NCBI GenBank assembly: GCA_020722645.1
Contig: DYKL01000050.1
Span: 1 to 14,418, forward strand
DNA: 14,418 nucleotides
Source: Acetofilamentum sp.
Lineage (GTDB): Bacteria > Bacteroidota > Bacteroidia > Bacteroidales > JAFGUD01
Direction of reading: 5' to 3'
Below, one piece after another: positions 1 to 7,077 of this stretch. Each line of letters opens with the position of its first letter. The first letter of the stretch is position 1. The position numbers and the translations under genes were made by a program. A model generated the notes under the pieces. It did not search any database, was not told where the DNA came from, and was given only the letters and a program-made list of their open reading frames with translations.

Positions 1-77
1 TACTATGCACTATTTACTATGCACTATTTACTATGCACTATTTACTATGCACTATTTACTATGCACTATGCACTATT
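1..77. repeat. Heptamer tandem array (YACTATK), 11 units
   Basis: Eleven consecutive 7-bp units of the form (T/C)ACTAT(G/T). Two variants alternate strictly, TACTATG then CACTATT, so that the array also reads as a 14-bp repeat copied four times at 1-56. The last three units break the alternation (TACTATG, CACTATG, CACTATT). The array begins at the window edge, so its full length is unknown, and it ends 10 bp past the stop codon of the minus-strand T9SS gene, that is, in the 3' flank of that gene. No function can be assigned. Confidence 0.95.
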
Positions 78-87
78 TTGATTTGTG

Positions 88-1896
88 CTATTTTTTTATA
101 ATTCTTTCAGAATAGAATTTGTCTTCGTAAATTATTTTAATGAGATATATACCTGATGGCAATGAACTTATATCTATTGTTTGGTTTTTCTGAGGATTTT
201 CTATATCAATAACATTTTTCCCTGTAATATCATAAATTTGAATCATATCGGCATTTTGATTATTTGAGGTAATTAAAATATAATTGTCGGCAGGATTAGG
301 ATATACATCAAAATTATCTGAAAAATCTTGTATATCTGCAAGATTAGTATCTCCGAAAATAGGTCTAATCATCAAAATACCATCGAAAGAAGAAAGTTCC
401 CAATTTCCGTAGATGTTGTAATATTTTTTGTTGTTTTCAGCAAAACTTAAATCCATACCTAAATTCATCATTTCTTCGACAGTTTTTTGCCAGCCTATAT
501 AAAAAGTATCAGAAACTTCGACAGGTTGCGGGAAAACAAATGTCTGAAATTCATTTCTTTTGTCAAAGTCAATTTCAAAACCGTCCTGAGCGAATAAAAC
601 AGTGCCGGGTTTGGCGTTTTCATCGTCAGAATCCCAAACATAAGCGTAAAAATAGTATGGCTGCACGTCTTTGAATGTTTTATTTATATATACCTGTATT
701 CCGGTCAGGTAATCTGTTGAATATGTGAAGTATTTTTGTGCAACATATCCGTATATTGAGCCTTCGTTTAAACCATATCCGTTTTCTGCAGTTCCGTCAT
801 CATAAGCGTAAATTACACTAAGCTCTTTGTATTGATTTATTGTATTATTTGGTGAAAAATCCTTTGTATCCGTAATGTAGTTGGCTCTTAAATTATATTT
901 AAGTTCCTGATTATTTGTTGTCGGAAATTCAAATTCGTCAATATTATCAAAATAAAGATTATCATTTAAAAAACTCGAAAAAGTGTGGTCACCAAACAAA
1001 AGTTCGTAATCCTCTAAAATGTTGTCCTTATCTTCAAAAATAACTTTTAAACTATTTAAAGAAAGTGATGTGTTTTTATTGTTTCTCAGATAAAATTTAC
1101 AATTCAGATTTATTGCATTTTTGTTTTCTAAATAATGAGAATATGGAATTGTCTGATATTCGTCAAATTTTAAATCAATGTTAGATTGAAAGGCAATATC
1201 GTAAGGGAAAGTATCGTTTGGAGTTCTGTTTGTGTCAAGAATAATGTAATCAACAAACCATTGGTCGCAGTTACTAACTCGGCTGGGGAATGTATTTGAA
1301 GGCATTGAAATTCTGTTGTAAAATCTGAACTTAAAACCTTTTTGTAAATAGCTGGTATCTGAAATGTTAATGTTTACACATCTGAATTTTTGTCCTTCGT
1401 TTGGCGAAGAAGCACTCCAGACTTTATTCCATTTATTTTGATTTGGTGCAAAAAATTGAAGGACAAGAGAATCGTTTTGTTCAGGCAAATCTAAATTTCC
1501 TTTTGGTTGATAGTAAAAGCTGAAAAAAACAGTTGTTTCTCCGTGGTAAAATAAATCAATTGGTTTTGATGTTAAATAATCGGCTATTAAAGATGAATTG
1601 TAATTTGTAGCATAAAAATTTCCTTGGTTGTCTATTGCGTCAAACATTACGGTATTGATGGTTGGTGGATTTATTGCTGCCTCAGGCTCAATAGTTATAT
1701 AATTATCCTCAAAATGGCATAAAAAACTGTCTAAAACAGAAAAATCATCAATAAATGGAATCTCTATTGTTTCGTTAGATTTCGAAATATCGGGTCTTTG
1801 GTTAATGTCAAAATTGCCGAAACTTATTACTTCCTGCGAAAAAATAATGTTTGAAAAAGAAAATAAAATGATAGTCAGAAAATATTTTAATTTCAT
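88..1896 (-). CDS. T9SS type A sorting domain-containing secreted protein
   Basis: A 602-residue exported protein of unknown function. Residues 1-20 form a signal peptide (basic start, hydrophobic core, ending IIFSQ, a usual Bacteroidota cleavage context). The middle part is beta-rich and not recognised with confidence; segments such as SFYYQPKGNLDLPEQNDSLV near residues 125-145 resemble the jelly-roll parts of large Bacteroidota surface proteins. The C-terminal 79 residues (about 524-602) are a type A sorting domain: VYPNPADNYI at about 531-540, then IYDITGK, then SLPSGIYLIKI, ending in basic residues. In known T9SS cargo this domain directs passage through the outer-membrane translocon and is then cleaved, so the product should be surface-attached or released. 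ATG start at 1896. The 44 bp before it belong to a 50-bp repeat found again at the right edge. Confidence is high for the export class and low for any activity. Confidence 0.9.
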   Translation of the reverse strand: MKLKYFLTIILFSFSNIIFSQEVISFGNFDINQRPDISKSNETIEIPFIDDFSVLDSFLCHFEDNYITIEPEAAINPPTINTVMFDAIDNQGNFYATNYNSSLIADYLTSKPIDLFYHGETTVFFSFYYQPKGNLDLPEQNDSLVLQFFAPNQNKWNKVWSASSPNEGQKFRCVNINISDTSYLQKGFKFRFYNRISMPSNTFPSRVSNCDQWFVDYIILDTNRTPNDTFPYDIAFQSNIDLKFDEYQTIPYSHYLENKNAINLNCKFYLRNNKNTSLSLNSLKVIFEDKDNILEDYELLFGDHTFSSFLNDNLYFDNIDEFEFPTTNNQELKYNLRANYITDTKDFSPNNTINQYKELSVIYAYDDGTAENGYGLNEGSIYGYVAQKYFTYSTDYLTGIQVYINKTFKDVQPYYFYAYVWDSDDENAKPGTVLFAQDGFEIDFDKRNEFQTFVFPQPVEVSDTFYIGWQKTVEEMMNLGMDLSFAENNKKYYNIYGNWELSSFDGILMIRPIFGDTNLADIQDFSDNFDVYPNPADNYILITSNNQNADMIQIYDITGKNVIDIENPQKNQTIDISSLPSGIYLIKIIYEDKFYSERIIKK

Positions 1897-1940
1897 GTGT
1901 AAATAATTTTGTAAGTTGTTGGTTTATAATTATTTTCATT
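1891..1940 (-). repeat. 50-bp exact repeat, copy 1 (leader of T9SS gene)
   Basis: Read on the minus strand, this block holds the 44 bp directly before the T9SS gene plus its ATG and the next AAA. It is identical over all 50 bp to 14369-14418. The match stops at 1891, where the next base differs between copies; on the other side it cannot be followed because copy 2 runs into the window end. Its placement suggests a shared 5' leader or promoter segment. Confidence 0.9.
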
Positions 1941-1949
1941 CTATTGGTG

Positions 1950-1969
1950 TGAGAACTTTAAGGTTCTCA
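1950..1969. other. Small perfect stem-loop
   Basis: TGAGAAC (1950-1956) and GTTCTCA (1963-1969) pair perfectly over 7 bp around the loop TTTAAG. It lies 53 bp before the T9SS start codon. No T-tract follows on either strand, so a simple intrinsic terminator is unlikely; an operator or leader hairpin is possible. Confidence 0.5.
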
Positions 1970-2084
1970 TGGGGGTTTCATCTTTGAAAAATTTTATTAC
2001 TTGTTGATATTCAGGTACTTAAAAGTTTATGTGCTCCTTATGTTTTCGACTTTCAGCTTTCGAATTTTTAACTATTTAGTGTCT

Positions 2085-2226
2085 GTTAATAAATTGCCAA
2101 GTTTATAAAGCTTGCACTGAAAGGGTCTAAAAGCCTGCCCTGCAAGTGTTTTATATTGAAAATCAAATGCTAATACTTTATAGACCCTTACAGGGCAGGC
2201 TTTCAACTTTATGAACTTTGTGAACT
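2085..2226. repeat. Intergenic foldback element, copy A
   Basis: An imperfect palindromic element of about 140 bp, related to 6232-6375. Outer arms are AAGTTTATAAAG (2099-2110) and CTTTATGAACTT (2208-2219). Inner perfect arms are AAGCCTGCCCTG (2131-2142) and CAGGGCAGGCTT (2191-2202). A further perfect pair, AAGGGTCTA (2121-2129) with TAGACCCTT (2181-2189), competes with or crosses the inner stem. The central part at about 2151-2183 is nearly the same as in copy B. It starts about 45 bp past the stop of the minus-strand PASTA gene. It could be a structured 3' end or terminator, or a small non-autonomous mobile repeat; the element boundaries are estimates from the alignment of the two copies. 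Confidence 0.75.
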
Positions 2227-2271
2227 AACTCTATTTAAGTTTTAAAATAAAACGAGAATCTGCCTAAAAAA

Positions 2272-3057
2272 TTACTGAATGTATTTATCAGGCTCAATAG
2301 TAAGCCAGATGTCTATGTATGTCCCATACTGGACAACAGTATTGTAGTTTATTGATTGTTTCCAGACAACAGCCTCGGCAGTATCTTTCATTGAAACGAC
2401 AGAATTGTCGAAATAAAGTTTCCCGATATTTAAGGAATATTCAGCGGCTTTAAAATCTGCATTTTTTGAAGTCAGTCCTATTAATTTTGGAACAACGGCT
2501 TCGCTGCCATCTTTTTTGCCTACCAGAAGGTCTATTTTTGTGCCGGCAGGTAATGATGCACCGGGTTCTATTACTTTTCCGTTTACAAGTTGTTCAATTA
2601 CCATATCATTAAATTGACTTGGCTGATATTTAATATCTCCAATTTCGAGAGAGTATGATTCAATTTCTGACCGTGCCTGTTTTAATGAAGCTGACCTTAA
2701 ATCAGGCATAAAAACCATTTTTTGACCGTTTGCTTTAATTGTAACAAAAATTGTACGTCCTTCTTTTATTAAAAAATTACTTTGAGGAGTTTGATCAATG
2801 ATAGTCCCCGGTTCTGCGTAATCTTCATAAACAGAGTCAATTATTTTAATTTTAACTTTTTTTTCAGTTGCTAATTTTTCAGCTTGTTCAACAGTCAAAC
2901 CTTTGAAACTTGGGGTGAATATTTTTTGTCCGTGGTGTGTGTATGAACGCAAATAAAATGATACCAAAAAAATTATAACAACACCCGATAAAAAAACAAT
3001 AAGAAAGTGTTTTAAAATTTTGCTTTTAAAAATCTTTGCGATAAAATTTGCTGCCAT
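2272..3057 (-). CDS. PASTA domain-containing membrane protein
   Basis: A 261-residue protein with a short basic N-terminus, one membrane segment (about residues 16-36, HFLIVFLSGVVIIFLVSFYL) and an extracytoplasmic part made of three PASTA repeats, at about 45-110, 111-182 and 185-257. Each repeat has the usual pattern: a P-x-(F/L)-x-G/R-L/S start, a helix of the VEQAEKLATE type, then a strand ending with a G-T/R-x-I/V motif (for example LPAGTKIDLLVG). PASTA domains in Ser/Thr kinases and penicillin-binding proteins bind peptidoglycan or its fragments. Here there is no kinase or transpeptidase domain, a stand-alone form that is common in Bacteroidota, so a cell-wall-linked scaffold role is inferred only. 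ATG start at 3057, 83 bp after the mqnE stop on the same strand; cotranscription is possible. Confidence 0.88.
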   Translation of the reverse strand: MAANFIAKIFKSKILKHFLIVFLSGVVIIFLVSFYLRSYTHHGQKIFTPSFKGLTVEQAEKLATEKKVKIKIIDSVYEDYAEPGTIIDQTPQSNFLIKEGRTIFVTIKANGQKMVFMPDLRSASLKQARSEIESYSLEIGDIKYQPSQFNDMVIEQLVNGKVIEPGASLPAGTKIDLLVGKKDGSEAVVPKLIGLTSKNADFKAAEYSLNIGKLYFDNSVVSMKDTAEAVVWKQSINYNTVVQYGTYIDIWLTIEPDKYIQ

Positions 3058-3140
3058 TTTATTAGAATAATAAAGTTAAAAATTTTTGTAAAAATAAAAG
3101 AATAATTTACAATTTGCAAGTATAATAGTAAATTTTAAAT

Positions 3141-4271
3141 TTATTTGTAAATTTTTATGGTATTGTACAAAGAATCTCTTTCAACGGGGGTCAAACCTGC
3201 AGATTTTATCAAATCAACCATTTCCTGACTTGTCATAGTCGGTTTTTGTTCCTCAGAGCCTGCCATTGTGTATATTTTTGTTGAATTGTCTATCGTTCCG
3301 TCTAAATCATCAACACCATACGAGAGCGACATTTGGGCAAAAGAACGTCCCAGCATTACCCAATATGCTTTAATATGTTTGATATTGTCAAGAAAAATAC
3401 GTGTAATTGCATAATTTCTCATATCTTCGGTTACTGAGAGTTCAGGAATGTGAGACAGTTTATTGTTTGCATTTCTGAATTTAAGAGGAATGAATGCGTT
3501 GAAACCACCGGTTTCGTCCTGTAGTTCTCTGATTTGACTAATGTGGTCTATTCTGTCTTCATATTTTTCGATATGACCGTAAAGTATTGTAGCATTTGAT
3601 TTCAAACCTTTTGAATGGGCTATTTTGTGAATTCTGAGCCATAATCTGGCATCTGATTTATCCAGGCTAATCTGCTGCCTGATTTCGGGATTAAATATTT
3701 CGGCACCGCCACCGGGCAACGAATCAAGACCACATTCTTTAAGTTTATCAATACCATCTTCTATTGACATCATAGCTTTTTTGCACATATAATCTATTTC
3801 TACGGCTGTAAACGCTTTAATGTGAACTTTTGGAAGAATATCTTTAATTTTTTTTATTACGGTACAATGATTCAGTAAGTTGTAATGTGGATGAACTCCG
3901 CCTGTAATATGTATTTCCGTAATATCTTTTCCTTCGTATTTTTTTACCATTTCAAGAATATCTTCTATTCTGTGATCCCATGCATCAGTGTCTCCGAACC
4001 TGCGTTTGTATGAACAGAATTTGCAATTGTAAATACAAATATTTGTAGGCTCGATATGGATATTTTTATTGAAATAAACATCTTTACCATTTAGGTTTTC
4101 ACGAATATAATTAGCCAGAAGTCCAAGAAAATGAAGTGATGAATTGTAGAAAAGATAAATCCCTTCTTCTTGTGTAATTCTTTGATTTTCAAGGACTTTA
4201 TCGGCTATTGTTCTTTCAGTACTTGTTAATTTTGTTAATGATAAAATGTTAGTTATTCTTTTTTTTTGCAT
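3141..4271 (-). CDS. mqnE: Aminodeoxyfutalosine synthase MqnE (radical SAM)
   Basis: A 376-residue radical SAM enzyme of the futalosine pathway to menaquinone. In this family MqnE joins an adenosyl radical to the enolpyruvyl-benzoate made by MqnA, giving aminodeoxyfutalosine. The [4Fe-4S]/SAM motif is CX3CX2C with C79, C83 and C86 (NICIYNCKFCSY). MqnE-type blocks follow: KAFTAVEI at 152-159, LPGGGAEIF at 185-193, SNATILYGHIE at 225-235 and RELQDETGGFNAFIPL at about 248-263. These separate it from the cyclase MqnC, and the length is normal for the family. The ATG at 4271 is the last three bases of an octamer unit, so the repeat array replaces the normal leader; a stop codon lies in frame 24 bp upstream. 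gpmI is upstream on the same strand, 401 bp away. No other menaquinone gene is in the window. Confidence 0.92.
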   Translation of the reverse strand: MQKKRITNILSLTKLTSTERTIADKVLENQRITQEEGIYLFYNSSLHFLGLLANYIRENLNGKDVYFNKNIHIEPTNICIYNCKFCSYKRRFGDTDAWDHRIEDILEMVKKYEGKDITEIHITGGVHPHYNLLNHCTVIKKIKDILPKVHIKAFTAVEIDYMCKKAMMSIEDGIDKLKECGLDSLPGGGAEIFNPEIRQQISLDKSDARLWLRIHKIAHSKGLKSNATILYGHIEKYEDRIDHISQIRELQDETGGFNAFIPLKFRNANNKLSHIPELSVTEDMRNYAITRIFLDNIKHIKAYWVMLGRSFAQMSLSYGVDDLDGTIDNSTKIYTMAGSEEQKPTMTSQEMVDLIKSAGLTPVERDSLYNTIKIYK

Positions 4272-4604
4272 TGTTACATTGTTACATTGTTACATTGTTG
4301 CATTGTTACATTGTTACATTGTTATATTGTTACATTGTTACATTGTTATATTGTTATATTGTTACATTGTTATATTGTTATATTGTTATATTGTTACATT
4401 GTTACATTGTTACATTGTTATATTGTTATATTGTTATATTGTTACATTGTTACATTGTTACATTGTTACATTGTTACATTGTTACATTGTTATATTGTTA
4501 TATTGTTATATTGTTACATTGTTACATTGTTACATTGTTATATTGTTATATTGTTATATTGTTACATTGTTACATTGTTACATTGTTACATTGTTACATT
4601 GTTG
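4269..4604. repeat. Octamer tandem array (YATTGTTA), 42 units
   Basis: Forty-two perfect-register 8-bp units fill 336 bp. There are 27 C-type units (CATTGTTA, two of them ending in G, at 4293-4300 and 4597-4604) and 15 T-type units (TATTGTTA). From 4373 the variants come in blocks of three: TTT CCC TTT CCCCCC, then again TTT CCC TTT CCCCC. Segment 4373-4492 is thus repeated at 4493-4604, showing growth by duplication of blocks as well as single units. Being 8 bp with no stop in any plus-strand frame, it makes three false long ORFs. On the minus strand the first unit supplies the mqnE start codon. Confidence 0.97.
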
Positions 4605-4672
4605 CACATTTGCTAATTTGCACATTTGCTAATTGACTAATTGACTAATTGACATATTTGCTAATTTGCACA
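4605..4672. repeat. Second tandem-repeat tract next to the octamer array
   Basis: This stretch completes the gap between the octamer array and the gpmI stop. It contains CACATTTGCTAATTTG at 4605-4620, a shortened copy at 4621-4635, two direct octamers ACTAATTG at 4636-4651, then ACATATTTGCTAATTTG at 4652-4668, running into the gpmI stop codon. Together with 4269-4604, the whole 401-bp gap is repeat with no unique spacer left. Confidence 0.85.
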
Positions 4673-6193
4673 TTAGAATAATTCTTTTCCTGTCATTTCA
4701 GATGGTTTATGTATTTGCATCATTTTGCAAATAGTTGGCGCAACATCAGCCAGAATTCCGTTTTGCATTTTAATGTTTTTCAAATTATCATCAACCAGAA
4801 TGCAGGGAACCGGATTTAATGAGTGTTGAGTGTTTGGTGTGTTGTCTTCGTTAATTACATAATCAGCATTTCCGTGGTCTGCAATTATCAGCACAGAATA
4901 ATCGTTTTTTCTTGCTGTTTCTACAACATCTCTAAGGCAATTATCAACTGTATTAACTGCTTTGAGAATAGCTTCATAAATGCCGGTATGTCCTACCATA
5001 TCGCCATTTGCGAAGTTAAGTGCAATAAAATGATGTTTTTTTGAGTTCAGTACTTCTACAACTTTTTCTTTCACTTGGTATGCACTCATTTCGGGTTGCA
5101 AATCATAAGTGGCAACTTTGGGAGAATTTACCAAAAATCTGTCTTCATTGTCAAACGGTAATTCACGTCCTCCCGAAAAGAAAAAAGTAACGTGTGCGTA
5201 CTTTTCGGTTTCTGCGATTCTCAATTGGTTCAGACCTAATTTGGCAACAATTTCGCCTAATGTGTTTACTACATTTGGTTTGTCGTATGCGATATTTAAA
5301 CCTGTGAATTTGTCGTCGTATCTTGTCATTGTAACATAATGCAACGGTATTTTTTTCATTCCGAATTCAGGCATATCTTGTTGAGTTAGTGCAATTGTAA
5401 TTTGTCTCAATCTGTCTGTACGATAGTTGAAACAAATAAAGACATCACCTTCTTTAACTAATCCTATGGGGTTGTTTTGGATATCAACGTTGATAATCGG
5501 TTTAATAAATTCATCAGTTATGTTCTGATTGTATGATTCCTGCATAGCACCAATCAAATCATTTGTTTTGTGTCCTATACCGTTAATAAGTGCATCATAT
5601 CCGATTTTAATTCTTTCCCATCTTTTATCTCTGTCCATAGTATAATATCTTCCGGTAATAGAAGCAATCCTGCCGTTGGATTTTTCTAAATGAGCTAACA
5701 GTTCTTTAATAAATCCTATGCCACTTTTGGGGTCAGTATCTCTGCCGTCTGTAAGTGCGTGAATATATACATCTTTAATGCCGTAATCTTTTGTAATATC
5801 GCATAGTTTGTATAAATGAGTGTTCATAGAATGAACACCACCGTCAGAAACTAAGCCGATAAAATGAACGGCTTTTTTATTTTCGCTTGCGTATTTGAAA
5901 GCTTCTGTCAGTGCTTCATTTTTTAAAATTGTTCCTTCTCTGACATCTTTATTGATTTTTACTAAGTCTTGATAAATAACCCTTCCGGCACCGATATTCA
6001 TGTGTCCTACCTCAGAATTTCCCATAACACCGTCGGGCAATCCGACATTTTCGCCGCAAGTAAGAAGTTGAGAATTAGGATAGTTTTTTATAAGATTATC
6101 AAAATATGGAGTTTCTGCATTATAAATTGCGTCAGATTTGGATTTGTCTCCAATTCCCCAACCGTCTAGAATTACTAATATTGTTTTTTTCAT
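4673..6193 (-). CDS. gpmI: 2,3-bisphosphoglycerate-independent phosphoglycerate mutase
   Basis: A 506-residue cytoplasmic enzyme that interconverts 3- and 2-phosphoglycerate through a phosphoserine intermediate, with two metal ions (usually manganese). Length and sequence are normal for the alkaline-phosphatase-superfamily iPGM. The metal and catalytic residues are all visible: D10 in ILVILDGWG, the nucleophile S60 in MGNSEVGHMN, D398 and H402 in NFANGDMVGHTG, D439 and H440 in IIADHGNAD, and H457 in TQHSLNP. Substrate-binding motifs are also present: H121, R151-D152 (TDGRDTDP), R182 and the NYRTDRLRQ block at 257-265. ATG at 6193. A perfect 12-bp palindrome TTTAACGTTAAA sits 13-24 bp before it. 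Downstream lies the repeat tract leading to mqnE. This is a core glycolytic gene with no sign of damage. Confidence 0.97.
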   Translation of the reverse strand: MKKTILVILDGWGIGDKSKSDAIYNAETPYFDNLIKNYPNSQLLTCGENVGLPDGVMGNSEVGHMNIGAGRVIYQDLVKINKDVREGTILKNEALTEAFKYASENKKAVHFIGLVSDGGVHSMNTHLYKLCDITKDYGIKDVYIHALTDGRDTDPKSGIGFIKELLAHLEKSNGRIASITGRYYTMDRDKRWERIKIGYDALINGIGHKTNDLIGAMQESYNQNITDEFIKPIINVDIQNNPIGLVKEGDVFICFNYRTDRLRQITIALTQQDMPEFGMKKIPLHYVTMTRYDDKFTGLNIAYDKPNVVNTLGEIVAKLGLNQLRIAETEKYAHVTFFFSGGRELPFDNEDRFLVNSPKVATYDLQPEMSAYQVKEKVVEVLNSKKHHFIALNFANGDMVGHTGIYEAILKAVNTVDNCLRDVVETARKNDYSVLIIADHGNADYVINEDNTPNTQHSLNPVPCILVDDNLKNIKMQNGILADVAPTICKMMQIHKPSEMTGKELF

Positions 6194-6205
6194 TTTATAT
6201 ATGTA

Positions 6206-6217
6206 TTTAACGTTAAA
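6206..6217. promoter_or_regulatory. 12-bp palindrome before gpmI
   Basis: TTTAACGTTAAA is a perfect palindrome 13 bp before the gpmI start codon. Short AT-rich palindromes arise by chance in such a genome, so an operator role is only a possibility. Confidence 0.25.
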
Positions 6218-6231
6218 AATAATTAGTTTTT

Positions 6232-6375
6232 GTTAATTAAATTGTCAAGTTTAAAAAGCTTCAAATGAAAGGGTTTTTTATTGAAATTCAAATGCTAACA
6301 CTTTATAGAAACTTACATTGCAGGTTTTTAGCCCCTTTCAGTGCAAGCTTTATGAACTTTACAAGCTTTATGAAC
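6232..6375. repeat. Intergenic foldback element, copy B
   Basis: Related to copy A at 2085-2226 and in the same orientation. It folds into a long imperfect hairpin: AAGTTTAAAAAGCTT (6248-6262) and following bases pair with AAGCTTTATGAACTT (6346-6360), while ATGAAAGGG (6265-6273) faces CCCTTTCAG (6333-6341). The central TTATTGAAATTCAAATGCTA (from 6278) and the bases after it match the loop of copy A almost base for base. Like copy A, it sits just past the stop codon of a minus-strand gene, here the response regulator, and before the start of the next one (gpmI). Confidence 0.75.
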
Positions 6376-6378
6376 TTA

Positions 6379-7029
6379 TTACATAGTAATATATCCATTT
6401 TGAAATGCAAATTTAATCAAATCGGCAGTTGTTTGCAACTTGAGTTTTTGCATAATGTTGGTTTTATGAGTTTCGACAGTTCTGATTGAAATATATAAAC
6501 CGTCAGCAATTTGTTGATTAGTAAGCCCCTGACAAACAAGTTTGAGAATTTGAATTTCTCGTTTTGTCAAATCGCGGGGTTTCTTTTCAGAAATTTCTTC
6601 GCCTTGTTTAAGTCCGGTCAGATATGTTTTTAATATAATATCAGAAACATTTTCGCTGAAATATTGTTCGTTTTTTTTCAAAACATCAACAGCTTTAAAA
6701 ATTTCATCTTTAGTCGAATTTTTATGAACATAACCGTCAACACCGGCTTTAATTGCAGAAAAAATTTTGGTTTTATCCAATACATTTGTAAAAACTACAA
6801 TTTTTGTTTCTTTGTTTCTGCTTTTGATTTTTTTTAAAAAATCAAAATTAAAATTTTTATACTGAAAAAAATCTGCAAATATTAATTCAACATTATTATG
6901 TGAAACAAAACTCAAAAAATCGTCAAATTTTCCGAATGCATCAATTACAATCATATCTGAATTGTGATTAAAAATAGTCAACAATCCTATTCTTATAATT
7001 TCGTTTTCGTCAAAAATAACTGTTTTCAC
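6379..7029 (-). CDS. NarL/FixJ-type response regulator, GTG start
   Basis: A 216-residue receiver plus LuxR-type helix-turn-helix regulator. The receiver (about 2-120) keeps the working residues: acidic D7 and E8 in IFDENE, the phospho-acceptor D53 in IFADF, the switch T81 in VVFTN and K103 in YVHKN. The DNA-binding part (about 151-216) shows the family pattern LTKREIQILKLVCQGLTNQQ, then SIRTVETHKTNIMQKL. It should bind DNA as a dimer when phosphorylated. The start is GTG at 7029: a TAA stop lies four codons upstream, and the receiver's first strand begins at residue 3, so a later start would cut the fold. Its divergent neighbour, 48 bp away, is a receptor-phosphatase rather than a histidine kinase, so the kinase that phosphorylates it is not in the window. 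The exact target is unknown. Confidence 0.92.
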   Translation of the reverse strand: MKTVIFDENEIIRIGLLTIFNHNSDMIVIDAFGKFDDFLSFVSHNNVELIFADFFQYKNFNFDFLKKIKSRNKETKIVVFTNVLDKTKIFSAIKAGVDGYVHKNSTKDEIFKAVDVLKKNEQYFSENVSDIILKTYLTGLKQGEEISEKKPRDLTKREIQILKLVCQGLTNQQIADGLYISIRTVETHKTNIMQKLKLQTTADLIKFAFQNGYITM

Positions 7030-7030
7030 T

Positions 7031-7060
7031 TTTGTATTTTAAACTTTTTTTGTAATATTG
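7031..7060 (+). promoter_or_regulatory. Candidate promoter of the propeller-phosphatase gene
   Basis: TTTG at 7031-7034 and TAATATTG at 7053-7060 fit the Bacteroidota -33 (TTTG) and -7 (TAnnTTTG) elements, with one mismatch in the second and a spacing of 18 bp. Transcription would begin near 7067, leaving a leader of about 10 nt before the GTG. Confidence 0.45.
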
Positions 7061-7067
7061 CTACAAA
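7049..7067. promoter_or_regulatory. Dyad TTTGTA-N7-TACAAA in the divergent promoter region
   Basis: Perfect 6-bp arms at 7049-7054 and 7062-7067 around a 7-bp centre, in the middle of the 48-bp gap between the divergent regulator and receptor genes. It overlaps the candidate -7 element. Size and symmetry suit a dimeric LuxR-type regulator, so autoregulation by the neighbouring response regulator is a reasonable inference. Confidence 0.4.
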
Positions 7068-7077
7068 TTTATTTTGA

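Larger units (their letters stand above)
1897..2271. other. Intergenic region, 375 bp, no gene seen
   Basis: The gap between the T9SS gene and the PASTA gene, both on the minus strand. It holds the 50-bp repeat (to 1940), a small hairpin at 1950-1969, about 115 bp of plain AT-rich sequence in which I see nothing, and a foldback element at 2085-2226. I found no credible ORF on either strand. Confidence 0.7.

Noticed and set aside
1950..1969. Intrinsic terminator
   Set aside because: The hairpin is perfect but no T-run follows on either strand.
4246..4636. Three overlapping plus-strand ORFs coding for repeats of LLHCYIV-type octapeptides
   Set aside because: They arise because an 8-bp repeat without a stop codon is open in all three frames. 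No start context, no homology-like composition, and they overlap the mqnE start; they are not treated as genes.
4269..4672. CRISPR array
   Set aside because: The units are 8 bp and contiguous, with no unique spacers, no longer palindromic repeat and no cas gene nearby.
4823..5339. Plus-strand ORFs inside gpmI (also 5969-6169) and antisense ORFs inside the receptor-phosphatase and gpsA
   Set aside because: They lie opposite or out of frame within well-supported genes and have no recognisable domain; they are shadows of codon use.
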